Below are positions 1-14,157 of a stretch of DNA of 64,000 nucleotides, in pieces. Source of the stretch: Smittia aterrima (Eukaryota; Arthropoda; Insecta; Diptera; Chironomidae); NCBI GenBank assembly GCA_033063855.1, contig CP093830.1, forward strand, positions 19,964,854 to 20,028,853. The letters run 5' to 3'. The notes under the pieces were generated by a model. It was not told where the DNA came from. It was given only the letters and a program-made list of their open reading frames with translations, and did not search any database. The stretch's first letter is position 1. Each line of letters starts with the position of its first letter. The position numbers were made by a program, and so were the translations under genes.

Positions 1-3000
1 AGGTGAAAAAATGTCTTTCGACGATCAATTTTAAGTTACTGTACCATTGTTCCGACATGAGTCGCGAATTGCTCATCTTCATCTGGGATTCGTGTCGTAA
101 AATCAATCAAATCAAAAGAAAAGCGCTCAAAAAGATTCATATATTTTGATCCGGTGAAGGTTTTGATAAAACTGTTCATTTGAATATTGGGAATCGCCAC
201 GAGCCGGGATTTTTGCCGGATCTTATCAAACGATTATCCAAACTGGCAACCGGATATTCGTCACACGATGACGACGCTTCATTATTGACTTCCAATCTGT
301 CTCGGTGAATATTTACAAACTGATTCTTGATCGATACCACAAACTTGATCCTTGGAATAGCTTAGGAGTAATGCTGATCGACTATATTGAATCGGAGAAG
401 AAGACTTTAGCTCGAACATTGGCAAGAAATGATTTAATGACATGCAACTGAGTTGGAAAACTCTTCGCTTCACTTTTTGATTTGGGAAACGAAATATTTT
501 GTTAGAGACGAATCACTTTTCCGGAAAAGTAAAAACGTTTATCTGATTATTTCACTGAATTCACGTGTCATTAGTCATGCTAATTCGTTCAAGATACTTT
601 GCGATAATGCGAAAGGATATCCGAGCGAATTCGACTACTTATCACTTTGTTTCATTTGTATCCTCGCGTTTCTCCATCGCTTCGGGTTAACAGGGCAATT
701 CCAGACGTCAATCATAAAAGCGATTATCAAGTGAATATGTGTTGTTGTTAACAATGCAATTTGCATTGCAGTGCTTGGTGTAGAAAAGCAAATTGAATGG
801 AGCAAAAGAGAAGATAAATTTCAAACGAAGAAAACACACAAAAAGAAAAAAGCTCTGCCAGAGAATTTATAAGCCATTAAGCGAAAGATAATATGTCTTC
901 ACCCAATTATCTTTAAACAAAAATTATGTTCGCAAATAAAGGCTTAATAAATATGTGAGTTTATTAACGTTTATGCTCGCTTTGCCTTCCTTTTGTTGTT
1001 TGGGAAATTAAAAGCAACGGAGAGAAGAAGGAAAAATCTTTTTCTGTTAGGGCGAAGTTTGGTTTCGTCCTCTCGAAAACAAAGAACGAGATTCTTCGTG
1101 AGCAACGTATAATTAGCGATACTTTGACTTCAGCTCCATCATACATCTCTCTTCTTTAATTTCCCTCAACAAGCGGTTGTTTGTTTCGTTTTGATACTCC
1201 TTGCAATTAAGGGTAATTTGCACTTTTAATTGATACGATCAGACGATCGCTGCTCCAATCGCTCACAGAAAGCGCCAATTATTTTTCGTGGAAAATTATA
1301 TTGCCGGTGTTAATTGAATTCCCTTTTGATGCTGACTCTGAATAGAACTTGAAGAGCTGCGTAAAGCTAAACGCTTGGCACCTTATGACGGTCGTTCCTC
1401 GAAATAAAGCGAAACGAAGAGGAAACAACACATAAATTAATGTCTACTAACGTTTCGTTCGCCAGCTACGTAAAAAGAAAGAAATGAGAAAAAATGATTT
1501 ATTAATATTTCCAAACGTAACTTGAGAACAATTCCCGAGCGCTCAACTCTACTCGCGCACACCAAAAGTTTCCTTAAAAACTCGAAGAATTATTAACAAG
1601 CAATTTATTTTTCATTTAATATATTTGATCAGTCTCAATATACGAACTTATAGTTTAAAGTGTTTTCACGAGATCGTAAATAATTTCTCAACAGCGCTGC
1701 CTCATTCATTCATTATTCTCGATTATACGCGTTTCTGCTTCTTTCTCCTCCTCAGCTCACTCACTCCGAGAGTCATCAGAATTTATTTTTGTGTATTGCT
1801 CGCCTGCTCGGCTTCGGGCGTCTTTCAACTAATAAATTAAAATATTCTTCATATAGATTTAGAGAGGAACCTCCATTACCAATACCATTATTAAATTACG
1901 AGACTGTTTTCCTCTTGCGACTGTGTTTAAATGCTTGGAGCAGCAAGTGAGTGAGATAGAGAGCGAGAAATCTTTAATTATCAATCAAGGGCGTGGTGTT
2001 TTGTATAACAACATTTCAGTTTGTTAAATATGTTTGCATGATGATCGCCGAGTGTAATGTATAGCTTTAAATAAGATATAATTAAATTATATTTCACAAG
2101 CATGAGACGACGACGAAGAGGGGAAATCCACATAATTTGTGAGCATAATTTCTTAGCAGTGCCACCTTTTTTCAGACTCGCAAATATGTGCGAGGGAAGT
2201 GAGGAGAGTGAGGAGGAATTGCAAACGACTATGACCTATGGCTGGAATTATTATTACGGGGCTGAACGATCATTCATTTCTTCTCTCTCACGTTGCACGA
2301 AAGTATTTTCTTGATATTTCAATTTCAATTCGTTGCTATTTGTTTTCTCCTTTGTAATTACATAGTTAGCGAGAACTGCTTAGGCGACAGCAGCATCGAA
2401 CTGGTTGTGCAGTCGTGAACGACGACAATGAGAGTGAATCGTTATGATTAATGAAATAATTGAGTGCTTTAAGGAATGAATTTGAAGAATCGTTTCGTGT
2501 CTTGATTCAAAGAAATCAATTTGGAGATTAATCACCGAACGCAGGATGGAGCTTAACAATGGAATCTATTAAACTCCGATCGATTCTGACTTAAATTGAT
2601 GATCGTCATAAACGCTCTTCAGCTTTCATTGAACACTATCCGATTGTCTACTTTATGAGCATAATAAATTCTATCGAATCGCGTGCAGCGCGCTTCAAAT
2701 TGATCAAATTAGAAAAGGAAATTGTGATAAACGAACGTTGGTAATTACGGGTGTTTATGTATTTGAGCGAGCGTTTAATCAATAAATAAAGAGCCGTGGG
2801 CTAAGAACTGTGATTAACTGTAGACCGATGCGTCAAGCTTGATAGGAAAATGAAAGCTTTAGTGGATGAAGATCGTTAGTAGCCCTTCTGTGGACGAGAC
2901 TTGAGTAAATTGATGAATTTCCAATTTTTCTCACGCTTCAAATAATTCCACTTGCCAATAATTTGACCTCAATTCGTCCTGCAATTAAATTCATTCGTCG

Positions 3001-4254
3001 TCACATTCGATGATCGTTAAGCGGCGCTTTGCTTTGTGAAGCAAATCCAAATTGTTCCAGATCACGTTTTCGTGTTTCGTCCAAAACGATTTCTATGCAA
3101 AGCTGGAAAGTTAAAGAGTTTTAATTCGCGGAGAACGCGGCAATTCCCAAAAGCAACATTGAAAGTCCGAGCTCACATAAAAATGATAATTTTTCAGGAG
3201 ACAACAACGACCCACGAGCTTCATTATGAGCGACTTTATAGTTGACTAAGTATAGAATTTTATTATCAGAACATCGCATGAATAGCGATGACAAGAACTG
3301 TTTGCTGGTTGCTTCGACTATCATCTTTCGTTCTTAGAAATGAGACTCACGCATGTCGAATACAAAGTAAAAACACAATCGCAACAATTCTTTCATGAGA
3401 AAAGCTTGTTTTATTATTCAAACGACGCTCAAAAAGTAATTTAATGTTAACACAATCTGCCCGCTTGACTTCAATTAAATGAAAGACGAGATAAGATTTA
3501 TTTGTGACCGGTCAGCTTGGCACTTAAAACTTAAGTTTAAAGAACTCTCCTACTTAGTTTCGATGTTGTTTTTGGCACAATTTAAAAAGTAATCGCGGCC
3601 AAAGACATTTCATTTCATTTTATTGTACAGTTCGCTATCACAATAAACATTAAAAGAGAAAATAAATAAAAATTACTTTTACGAGATTTCCTCGATGCTC
3701 TGCTGCTGCTGCTGATGCACCGGAATAAAACGAAAGAAAAACGTTAAAGGTCGCAGTAATTACACGTATGGACATTTTAAACTAATTTCTTACGAACGAA
3801 GCGCTCACACAGCGTCGGAGAGTCGAGAAGGAGAAGAAAGGGCGAGATTGGAAGATATGTGAATTGACAGATACCGTAATTATGTACAGAATTTAACTCT
3901 CGCGATTGCCTTCCTGAAAAGTAATCACGCACCTTCGTTTCCATTCATCATTGTCTCTCGTTCAGCGCGCATTCGACGAGAGCGAGCAAAACGTTTATTC
4001 ACAATTGCGAAGCTTGATGGCTTCTCAATGTATTTGCTGCTGTTGCTCAATCAACAGAAAAGCATCTTCATAATGAGCGCAATTTTGTGCTAAAAACGAA
4101 GTCGTGTCACTTCAACGGCAAATCAATTTCAATTTTCGTTTGTTCTCGTTTGCTGTTTATGGTCGCGCTTCGTGACATCTTTGCATCCACTTGGATCTGC
4201 GCGGGAATTTCGTCGTCGTTCCATCAAAAGCAATCATGGATGATCGAATAATTT
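1..4254. other. Non-coding region downstream of the homeobox gene
   Basis: I see no gene that I can support here. The first 450 bases hold several open stretches (about 57-149, 150-308 and 264-454 on the plus strand) that look weakly protein-like but sit in different frames, with stops between them. They could be a decayed coding fragment or chance. The rest is AT-rich, with many TAATTA-type sites and a short CTG run near 3702-3716. It probably contains the 3' UTR and regulatory DNA of the adjoining homeobox gene. Confidence 0.5.
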
Positions 4255-7200
4255 TCATGCCATATTGTCGTCTCCGTCTTCGTCTTCGATGTCAATCTCG
4301 TCGTCCATGATTTCACCTTCGTCCGAATCAAAATTCTTTGGGCTTCCGGTTGATCTCTCACCAGACTTTGAATCACCATCCTCGTTCTGCATTCTCTTGT
4401 GCTTCGTCCGACGATTCTGGAACCAAACCTTGACCTGCGAACGACAAGAATTGCTTTCGTTATCAAATGTTTGTTTGCATACTCGGAAACAAATTTATTT
4501 CATTCAAACAAATCATTTCACTGAGCATTGCATCGTAAATTCATTGCAGTAGGAGTTTTGTTTTCACCATTCGTTTCCACTTATTTATTGTTTCGTGTTT
4601 ATATTTGCGAGCAGCAAATAGCAAAGCAATAGCAAATTATAATTTATGTTTGAGATTCAAAATGAATTTATGGCCGAGTTGAATTTAAATTCGCTTCTGA
4701 TTGGACTCTCTTTCGTTTGGGGTTGCAAATGCAATCGCGATAGTAATTGCAAAAATGGATCCGATAGTTTAATCAATTCAATTATGCAATTAAATGGAAA
4801 CTATTTTTTGAATTAATTTCACGAGTCATTAAATGACGTGTTAAGCGATTTAAGAGCTTTTAAGCGAATTGCGTGCAATGATTTTATAAATCATTTCTTT
4901 AATTGCATTTAAAATGAAAGGCTTTGCCTCGAGAGAAGTTTTCGCGGATTCGTTTACACGAAAAAGATTCGAATTTTGCACGTTTTAATTGATTATTAAA
5001 AACTCGAAGTTGAGTTGAGCGGAGCGCGAATTAAGTTTTATTTTCATCGCCACAGAAAGCTCCTGGAATTAAATTATTTTTTATTGTGCCATTGGACATT
5101 GTTAAATATTTAAATGTTTTCAATTTGAATAATTTTTTCCTTTCAAAAGTCAATCATAAATATAAATATGACTTCCACTACCACTTGGTGGGATCGAGCG
5201 ACGACGACGAGATGATTAAAATTGTGGTTCATTCATAAAAGTTTTCTCGAAACAGGTTTTACATCTGGCGAATGCTCTTTCTCGAGAAGAGAACCCTAAA
5301 AATCGATCGAACCGAGCTAATAAGCTCAACCATCTGTGTTAATAATAAAAAGAAACTTTTTAAAATTGCGAAAATTGCTTCGATTTGTTGTCTTAAACGA
5401 TTTTTACGCAATCAAATTGAGGTTTGATTAAAAAATAATTGAGTTATTCCTTAGAACTCTTGTCAGAAGCTTGTCCAATAAATCAAAGTCGAAGGAAAAT
5501 AATTGAAAAGATTTCTTTCTGACGTCGATGAAGCAATGAAAATTTATTCAAAATCTTCTTTTTCATTCACGAAATTAACACTCGACGATCTTCTCCCTTT
5601 CGCTTTGCTCAAACGTATAAATCAACATCGCTTCCTATCGTCGATACAATCCGAGAATTATCAAGTTAAAAACACACATAAAATGATGAAAGCCTCGTAA
5701 AAAAACCAATTATCTTAAACACCTTCTCATCCTCTAAAAGATTCTCCTTTCGCAGAGCATAAATGAACGAGCCGTGCAGGAAAAAAGATTTCGAGGCTCA
5801 AACCGAGCGAAAGCGATAAAAGCGTTGAAGTAGAATAAATAAATTCCACCAACAGCATCAATTATCTCGTTTATTTGCGATCCAATTTACTTAAAATGCT
5901 TTTTTTTATGTTTTTATGTTTCAGCGCTCGATCTCATGAAGAGCTCGAGCTCTCAAGAAAGCTTGACGGTATATTAGGTGATGAAGATTTTAAGTGTAAA
6001 CGTTGAATTTATTGAGCTGCGCATTTTCATTTTCATCGTCGTCTTCCATCATCTTTACAATTCTTTCAACACCCAGCAATTTACCGCTGCTATCCAATGT
6101 CCCACCCTCTCTCTCTCTCGCATTCTGTTTAGCTAAGCTCAATTTGCGGTGATAGGCGAACAGAGAGCATGAAAGAAGCGTGTAATGCAATAACGTTTAT
6201 GTCAATAATTATGCTTCTCACACACTCGTTCGACACGTCGCCTTCCATTTCATCAACTAATCAGATTTTTCTCAAGAGACTTCCATCATTGATGATGATT
6301 CTACACACAACGAGACCTTTTAATTTATTTTGCTTTGCTGCTCGAGAGTTCAGAGTTCTCCCTTCTCGTCTCGTTTCCATTTAATCTAAATTGACAGAAA
6401 TTGCTTTGAGTGTATTAAACCTCAAAGATAAGCAAATTTTCCGAAACTAACTCAAATAAAACCCTCTGCTGTGTCTCTTGTGAAAGCGTAGATCATAACG
6501 TTTTCGTTCTTTTTCCCCCTCAATTGACTTGTTCACAATTTATTCCCGGAACGAATGTAACTGGAAATGTGAGAATGAATCAAAACATTACACCCCGAAA
6601 ACAGCAAGAAACATAAACTGAAATGGAACTCATAATTGGCTAATCCGGCTTCAATGAAATTTATGACGTGGAAAAGTGCTTTGGCTCGACGATGATTTTC
6701 ATTTTTATTGCCTTTCGAGCATTGTTCGACATTCTGTTTCCCTTCGAGGCGACTCTGACTGTTTGCTTAGGAGCGTCGCCATTTTCTTCTCTCTCTCTCA
6801 TTCACTCTTGGCAAACCGTCAAACGATAAGAATCACATTACGAGAAAATGAAATAATTAGGATCTCGGGTGCGACGACAAGGATTACGCAATGGCTTTTA
6901 ATTAAATCAACGCAATATAAACTTGCGAAACTAGAATACACGTCGAGTGAAAGTTTGCGCGAAATATAAAATATAAATCACGCGCTTAATTGAAAATAGG
7001 AAGCGATTAGAAACGACAAATGGCGCAATTAATTTGCTTTCGTTGTACTCGATTGAGGTGTTGCATGGAATGCTAATTTGTTTAATTAATTAGTCGTTTG
7101 TGTGCAGTGATGGAGTCGCTCGATGCCACTTCCCCTCCAACTTAATTGCAATTTAGGTCACCACTTAAATCCTCACCTGAGTCTCTGTTAAGCTTAATTG

Positions 7201-10200
7201 TTGTGCGAGTGTTTTCCTCTCCGATCCAACCACGTAATGATTCCCCTCGAACGCATGCTCTAGTTTTAGAAGCTGGGTTGGCGAGAAGGCTGTTCTCACT
7301 CGCTTTGGCTTTCGAAAAGGTTGCAGAAGGAAATCTGGAAAAGCTGAAGTTGAACGATTACAAAGTAAATAATTATTTGCACGGCTCGACTTGTCATGCT
7401 TCGGCGCGCTTGTTAATTCAGGGCAAACTTCCTTGCAGAAATTAAATTTAATGGCCCTAGGCCTCACTTTAAATGATCAGCCACCCATGACAATAATTTC
7501 TCCCCAAACTTCATTACACGACCAACGCATGTTCGATGTACATTTACGATAAGACAGTTTGCAACTTAGTAATAAAAAATTCAGGTTGATGGAACGGCAA
7601 TCCAATGATTTAAGATCCTCTCCATAAAGTGTCGAGTGGCATTGCTTTTATTTCTCTCGCATAATTTCATATTTTATTTAAAATGAATTTATGACATTAG
7701 CAGCAATAACTGCATGGTTTCTTTCTTCGCTTACATCACGTACACCTCACCTTAATTAAAATATATCGATCCCACTTATACGATGCTCTCTCGCGATGAT
7801 GAAACTAGTTTCCTTAATAACATCTAAGTGACGATCAATTATCGATTCGAGCTGAGACAGCAGCGTCTCGCCGTAATTTATTTGTTTTGTGCAGTTAAAG
7901 AGTCAAACACTCTTTCCGCGGTGGAGAAAATTTGCATAATTATCTCGACGTCTTCAGCTTAATTGGCGTCGCTTATGTGCTTCATTCCTCTCCGATAATC
8001 ATTTAAAAGCATATTTTCATAATTTTGCTCTTTATGTTTGCTGATTGTCGAAAGCGATTAGAGATGTTATCACCTCGTCCAATTATTGAGCCTTCGAAAG
8101 CCGTGGGGCGACTTATGAATAAATGTGTCTTCGATGGAAATCGTCAATGAAAGATGATAGGCAGATCTCAACATGTTATTACTTAATAGCTGCCAATTAG
8201 TTGCTCGTTTTATCATCTCTCACAAACGTTCGATATAATCGGACGTAGGAAGAAGCGAAGACAGAGAGAGAGAGAGAGAGTTAAAGGCACGCAGGGTCAT
8301 TTTGGTGTGCCAAAACATCGGCGAATCAGTAAATGACGACATGATTAAGATAATGATGATAAATATGGTAATTTCTCAAGTCTTTTGGGTCGTTAGAGCG
8401 GTTATCGCTCAAGCTAACATCCTAAATAATTTGCCTCTCTCTCGTTTCTCCTGTCGTTGGTGTTGAATGCGACGCGAATGTTTTTTAATTATGTTCATTT
8501 GTAAACAGCGGCATGAATATTTAAACTTAACACACCACTCATTGCAATTAGCATAATGTGAAAAGCGATCGCGAGCACGACATGTTGATTTCAAAAGTGA
8601 AAATTAAGAGAGACAGTCATCATCATCTCGAGCGAAGAACAGGAAGGATCCCAACAATTGAATCTTCTCGGCTCAAAGTAATTTACATGCGAGCTCTCGA
8701 GTTTATTCAAATTCTCGTTGTCTTGATTTGCATGATGATGTCAGGGTTAAAGAGATGAAATGAAATGATTGAGCAGCTTCCTTTGACAATCGTCGTCGCT
8801 CCCCTCGAGAAGCTCTGAAGTCCAATCAGCGAATGAACAAACAAACAAGACAACGGAAAAGATCATTCCCCGGCTACCAAACAGCAATTCATTAATGCTC
8901 AACTCAAATTTGATTGTTAAACGCTTTCGGAATAACGAAACGTGAGTCCACACCTTTTATTTTGATATTAAAACGTCTCGCTGATGAATGATGACGAAAA
9001 AAAAAGGCAATTGAATGCAAAAAAACCAAAAAGAATCGCGAGAGTTAAATAATGAGCTCACGATACTTATAAATTTATCGCCCACTCGCCCATTAAGCAA
9101 CTATTTGAAACGACACTGACTTCACTCGTATCGCGAGTCTTTATCTGAATTTATTAAGTCACAATCGTGAATGAATCAAATTAATTCTCGAGAGTTGGGC
9201 TTCGATGTTTCTTTGCGCACGCTCTGAGCTCTTACAGGGAGAAATGTTTTTGCAATTTTGCTTGTGGCTTCTCGAAGGTAATTAATCAATAGGAGTCAGA
9301 CTTTTATTTCATGATTTTATTGGCCTCCTCGGTATGAAACTTTCTTTTCATGTTCTCTCCTCTATCTCACCCGCTCGCTGCTTCTTTTATTACTTCAACT
9401 CCCTGATTGAACAATGAAGTCATAAACTTTTACTTCAATTTATTGATTAGGTAGTGATTTAAACACGCGTTTCATTGTTTTGCTCTACAGAGAGCGAGAG
9501 GAAGGAAAAAGCGTTTAAAGTCGCTGCTACTTCTCTATTGCCATGGCTGACACGAACAAGGGCGCCATGAAGTTCAACCGATCGATAGTTCAAGTGATTT
9601 AATTAGTTTCACGAAGACTTTAATTGGTTCATTTGCTTTAAACACGAAAGCATTGGCAAGCAATGAGAGAGAGAGCGAAAAGTTTATTTGAAAACTTCAA
9701 GAATCGAATTAATCGATAACCCAAAAACATTAATCAAGGAAATCGTTTAAGAAAAACTTCAGGAATCGAAGAAATGTGTCGACATTCGCTCAATTTATCA
9801 CTGCATCTGTCAATGCTCACGTTGTTATGATTTATGATCAGCTCGTCAATGATTTCTCTTCAAAACAAAGTTTAATTGCTTGAGACATTTTCATTCGTCA
9901 ATCCTTTTTCTCTCTCGTTTTCTCCACCTCACTCAACTTGCTTTCCCTGTTTCTTTCGCTTTCAAATATCAATTTCTTTGTACAAACAAACTCAGGAGCT
10001 CATCAATTTCTTAATCCCTCAGAACAAAACTTTTATATTTTCCTTTCGGATTAAACTGCTCGCACCATCGACTCGCATTGAATGTTTGTGGAAAAATATT
10101 TTTTTTATGATATTTCAAATTAAAGTCCTGTCAAGATACGAAATCATTATGAGCTGTGAGTGTCATTTCAATGAAGTTCGATTACAAAATAACAGTTTGT

Positions 10201-11119
10201 AGTCGACTCGACATGGGGTAGCCTTAAATAGGGAGCGGAATGAAAGTTTCTCGCAAATAAAAATGGAATTTCGCAAGAAGAAATGAAAGTAGAACACCAG
10301 GAGGGAAAATTGAATTAAATAATTTTTTATTAAGTGTGATAATGGAGTGTCTGATGGTTGGGCTGATCAATGAAGCGCATCGCGAGCAACTTCCAAAACA
10401 ACAGAAATAAATATTTTTCACTTACTTCCTGGGAATCGATGGGGAAATATTCGACCGTGACGACTCAGAAGCCACGGATAAAGTGGATAGCTGTCACGAG
10501 AAATGCTGTGACTTTGAAGATGAGGCGGAAAATGTTGTGGCATGCCTCCTGCGAATCCGGTCTGAGCTGCTTGAGCATGAACAAGAGCGGCAGCCGCTTG
10601 AAATTGCAGGAAGTGTGGATGACCCGACGGAATCTCGGAATAGTGCGGTGGAAGTTGTTGTTGATGTTGAAGTAGCTGTGGACGATTCATTAGAGCCGCA
10701 GAAATTCCTGGCACCATGATCGGGCCTTTGTGATTCGTGGGCGAACTTGATCGAATCTTCATCGCTCGACTATCGTTGTTATTTTGCACATCTTGATCAC
10801 TTGACTCGGACTGTCTCGATGATTTGTTATCAATTTCGATATTTTGAGGCGAAGGCGTTGTTTCTTGTCTCGCCCGCTTCATTAGATGTGAATATTCACG
10901 TCGCAAGTCTGTCGGCAATTTAGGAAGATTCTCATGAGCTGCATCGTTAGAGTCTTCGTCGTTTTGATTTTTCAGTCGATCTCCTCCAACTATTGAATCG
11001 ATCGAAAATCCAATTTTGGGTTTCGTTGGCGCCGGCGAGATCATCGTAATCGGATGAGCCGAAGGCATCATTTTTTTGTTTTCAGCACTTTTCGTTTTAA
11101 TTTTATTTTCTTTGCACAA
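4255..11119 (-). CDS. E5/ems: Empty spiracles/E5-family homeodomain transcription factor
   Basis: Three exons on the minus strand: 11119-10426, 7334-7177 and 4434-4255, joined in phase to give 343 residues. The first exon ends in a YPWLL core (about residues 214-218) and the sequence around it typical of ems/E5 proteins. The homeodomain (about 241-300) begins KPKRVRTAFSPTQLLKLEHA and its third helix reads VKVWFQNRRTKHKR, with Gln at position 50 and Asn at 51. An acidic tail closes the protein. The homeodomain is split by the second intron before VKVWFQ. The product is expected to be a nuclear DNA-binding regulator of head and segment patterning. I cannot separate ems from E5, which are neighbours in Drosophila. 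Introns of about 3.1 and 2.7 kb are far longer than elsewhere in the window and probably hold enhancers. Confidence 0.93.
8263..8280. repeat. AG dinucleotide run (GAGA-type)
   Basis: Nine AG units in a row inside the second intron of the homeobox gene. Such runs can bind GAGA factor in Diptera, but this could equally be a neutral microsatellite. Confidence 0.6.
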
Positions 11120-11975
11120 TTTTTATTTTTCTCTGAATTTAAATCACAAAACTTTTTCACGTTCACGAAATTAAATTGAAAAACGTTATCTGTTCGTCCA
11201 GAGTCGACGATGATTTCGAAGCAACTTAATTAATTGGTGATAATGAAGCTTAATTTGTGTTCCTTAATTTAGTGATAATGAACCGATGATGAGAGAGCGA
11301 GAGAATCGCTTTGTAATTTCGAATGGCGAGAAATACACGCACCGAGACGACGCGCAAACGTCTTAAACCACTCAAGATGTAATAAAAATTGAGAATTTAT
11401 TGTGAGCTAATGAAGAGCCTTGAGAAATTCTGGGCGGATCACGAACTCGAATGATTTCGATTGGAAAACATTAATCCAACAGTGGGCGGAGTCAACAAAA
11501 CGCTTATGTACAAACCTTTCTCTCTGGATATCTCAAATATTTTCTGTGCAATATCAAGAGAGCTTTGGATTACTCTCTCTGAAGCGTTAAGCGAAGAGGT
11601 GAACCAGGAATCAGCCGATGAAATCTCGAGCAAGTGACAGACGAGCATCGTTTAAGTTTGAAAATTATTTCTGGAATAATAATTATTTCTCTTTATTAAC
11701 TTGAAGGAGATCTCGGGAAATAACTTTCTCGTAAGCCGAAATCATGTTTTGCATTTTGAGCTATTTGAGCGATTAAGAGATTTTCGGTGGCGAAGTCTTC
11801 ATGGAATTTCGTTCGTGTACATTAAATGGAGCGAAGACTTGCGAGAGTGAACTAAAATTATTTATTTCGATTTCCGTTACAGCTTCTAATTGCGAGAATA
11901 TTTTGTGAAATTTCTTGTCTCCTGAGATTATTTTGAAGTCCACAACTTTTTGATTTCTTCATTTCCTTTGATGTT
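11120..11975. other. Region upstream of the homeobox gene
   Basis: No coding feature is supported. The part next to 11119 should hold the homeobox promoter and 5' UTR. The far part holds the 3' flank of the LRR gene that ends at 11976. Confidence 0.4.
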
Positions 11976-12683
11976 TTAATGTTTTACTGGTTTGCTACAT
12001 TTCTCATCAATCGAGTTCATTAGTTCTTGAAGGGATTTGTGTGTTGAGCCTTGGAAACTGTGCAAGCTGTACCAAGCGCCGATATTCCTATTTCCAAGCA
12101 GTTTAACAGAAAGGATGTCTGTTCCAACGAGAGGCTCCAAAACCTTAGAAGACGTCAACTCGATTCGATTGTTGGTGAATTTAACGATTAACAAGTTTTT
12201 CATATCAAGAAACAGATCATCTGACAGTGTAGTCAACAAGCCATTCTCCATTTCAATTACTCGCAAATTCTCAAGTCCTCGCAAGTCTTGTCTGGATATT
12301 TCTTTGATCCCGTTGTTTGTTATTTGCAATTCCACCAAATTAGGAAAAGAGTTTTGCAGATTTCTCGGGAAATATTGAATTTGGGCTGCATTGAAGAACC
12401 CAAGGTTTCGAATGTTTCCGTTTCCTTTTCCATTGTTTTTATCAAGTTGCTCTATATCCTTAAATGCTTTAATGGCTTGTCCTGGTTTGGTTATCTCAGC
12501 ATTTCTCACTTTGCACGAGTCACCATCTAATTCACAGTTAATTCCCATTTTCGCGTTGATTTGAAGAAAAAAAATTCTTTGATTGAAGTTGCAATGCTTA
12601 CTGAAATTGACTTTCGATGAAAGGACTTTTTCTTTTGTAGTTGCTTTTTCAATCGTGTGAGACTCTACGATCGCTTGTCGCAT
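11976..12683 (-). CDS. Small leucine-rich repeat protein
   Basis: A single open frame of 235 residues with at least four leucine-rich repeats in its second half. The repeats follow the LxxLxIxxNxIxxI pattern, for example LVELQITNNGIKEIS, LRVIEMENGLLTTLS and LLIVKFTNNRIEL. The middle part has a Cys pair in CELDGDSCKV and a GQAIKAFKDIEQL stretch, as in secreted insect LRR proteins. The first ~45 residues are lysine-rich and do not look like a signal peptide, so the true start may lie in an unseen upstream exon. LRR proteins usually bind other proteins; no specific partner is visible. The gene stands between the homeobox gene and Rab7 on the same strand. Confidence 0.65.
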   Translation of the reverse strand: MRQAIVESHTIEKATTKEKVLSSKVNFSKHCNFNQRIFFLQINAKMGINCELDGDSCKVRNAEITKPGQAIKAFKDIEQLDKNNGKGNGNIRNLGFFNAAQIQYFPRNLQNSFPNLVELQITNNGIKEISRQDLRGLENLRVIEMENGLLTTLSDDLFLDMKNLLIVKFTNNRIELTSSKVLEPLVGTDILSVKLLGNRNIGAWYSLHSFQGSTHKSLQELMNSIDEKCSKPVKH

Positions 12684-13421
12684 CTAGGTGTATTGTGTCT
12701 ATGAAAATTCTTTGTTTACTTTGTAGTTTTATTTATTCAGAGATCACTTAATTTTAGTCTCTGATTTATTCGATTTAAACAGATTTCAAGGATAATATTT
12801 TTTTCTTATCAAAATTTTCTTTTTTTTTATTCTCGATTTTATGCTTTTATTTTATTAGGGGGAAGTGGGTTTGGGGGTGATAAACATGTAGGCGTTCTAA
12901 CATTTCAGATTAGGAATAGAATCTCAACGTGGATGATACGAAGGGAAGAATTTCTTTTAATCTAATCTATCGATAGCTTTCGTCGTCTTCGCGTGGAATT
13001 GTTTGAAGCCTGACGAGAATATTTCACAACAGAGAAAACAAAATATCTTTTATTATTAATTGATTCATTTATCTGCAAGCGTTTCTTTCAAAATGCTTCA
13101 ACCGAAGGAAACAAAAATCTTATTGCGAATATTTTAATCTACTAAGAAGAAAAATAAATTGAATTAAACCATTCGCTGTTCTGAAAGACATATAGTAACT
13201 AAATAAGGAGTTAAATCTTCGCTTAATTCTTGGAAAGCTGCTCGGACGGATGAGCAGCGATTTGCAGGAAGATTCAGCATTCCTTTTAACTTTTAGCGAA
13301 TTCATGTGTTTTTGTTTTTACGAAGTTTTGATAATAAAAGAAGAAAATTTGCGTATGCAACGATCACCAGCATCATCATAAATTGTTTGTTTGAGAAAGT
13401 GGTAGATAAATTAATTATCAA
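12684..13421. other. Intergenic region between Rab7 and the LRR gene
   Basis: No supported gene. It should contain the Rab7 3' UTR (minus strand) and any 5' sequence of the LRR gene. Short open stretches here have no recognisable product. Confidence 0.4.
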
Positions 13422-14157
13422 TTAGCATGAACAATCGTTTTGATTTGGTCTGGCATTCGGCTCTGGGTTGAGAGTGATATTGGGAAATCCTGTCTCCAAG
13501 TCCTCAGTTTCTTGCGCGAGAGCATTCTTAGCGATCGTTTGGAAAGCGATGTCAACATTTATTCCTTCCTTGGCTGATGTTTCAAAGTATGGAATATCAT
13601 TTTTCGATTGGCACCATTGCTGTGCGCGTTTCGTTGATACCTAGAATGTAATAAGATTAGTAATTGTGACTTTGTTGCTTTGTACTAATCTTACAGCTCG
13701 ATTTTCCAAGTCAATCTTGTTTCCCAAGACAACGAATGGGAAATGTTCTGGATTACGTGGACTCGCTTGAATCAAGAACTCGTCACGCCATGAATCAAGG
13801 TTTTTGAAAGTGTTGGGTGCGGTTGTGTCGAACACAAGAACGCAGCAGTCAGCACCGCGATAGAAAGCTACCCCAAGCGACTGGAAACGTTCTTGACCAG
13901 CTGTGTCCCAAATCTAAAATAAAACAAAACACTTTGACTCATTTCGATGTTTACTTTTCGCAATTTAGATGACTCACCTGCATCGTCACTACGCGATCAT
14001 CCACAACGACTTCCTTTGTCAAGAAATCAGCGCCGATGGTGGCCTTGTACTGATTAGAGAATCTTTTATTCACATACTGATTCATCAATGATGTCTTTCC
14101 AACTGAGGAGTCTCCAAGGATAATGACTTTCAAGAGAACCTTCTTTCTCGATGCCAT
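13422..14157 (-). CDS. Rab7: Rab7 small GTPase
   Basis: Three exons: 14157-13978, 13913-13695 and 13640-13422, giving 205 residues, close to the 207 usual for Rab7. All GTPase motifs are present: GDSSVGKTS (about 15-23), the IGADF switch I region, WDTAGQERF in switch II, GNKIDLE and ETSAKEG. The protein ends in CSC, the double-cysteine site for geranylgeranylation. It controls late endosome to lysosome traffic on late endosomal membranes. An acceptor site at 14172-14173, just upstream of the ATG, suggests an intron in the 5' UTR. The gene is divergent from Bx42. Confidence 0.97.
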
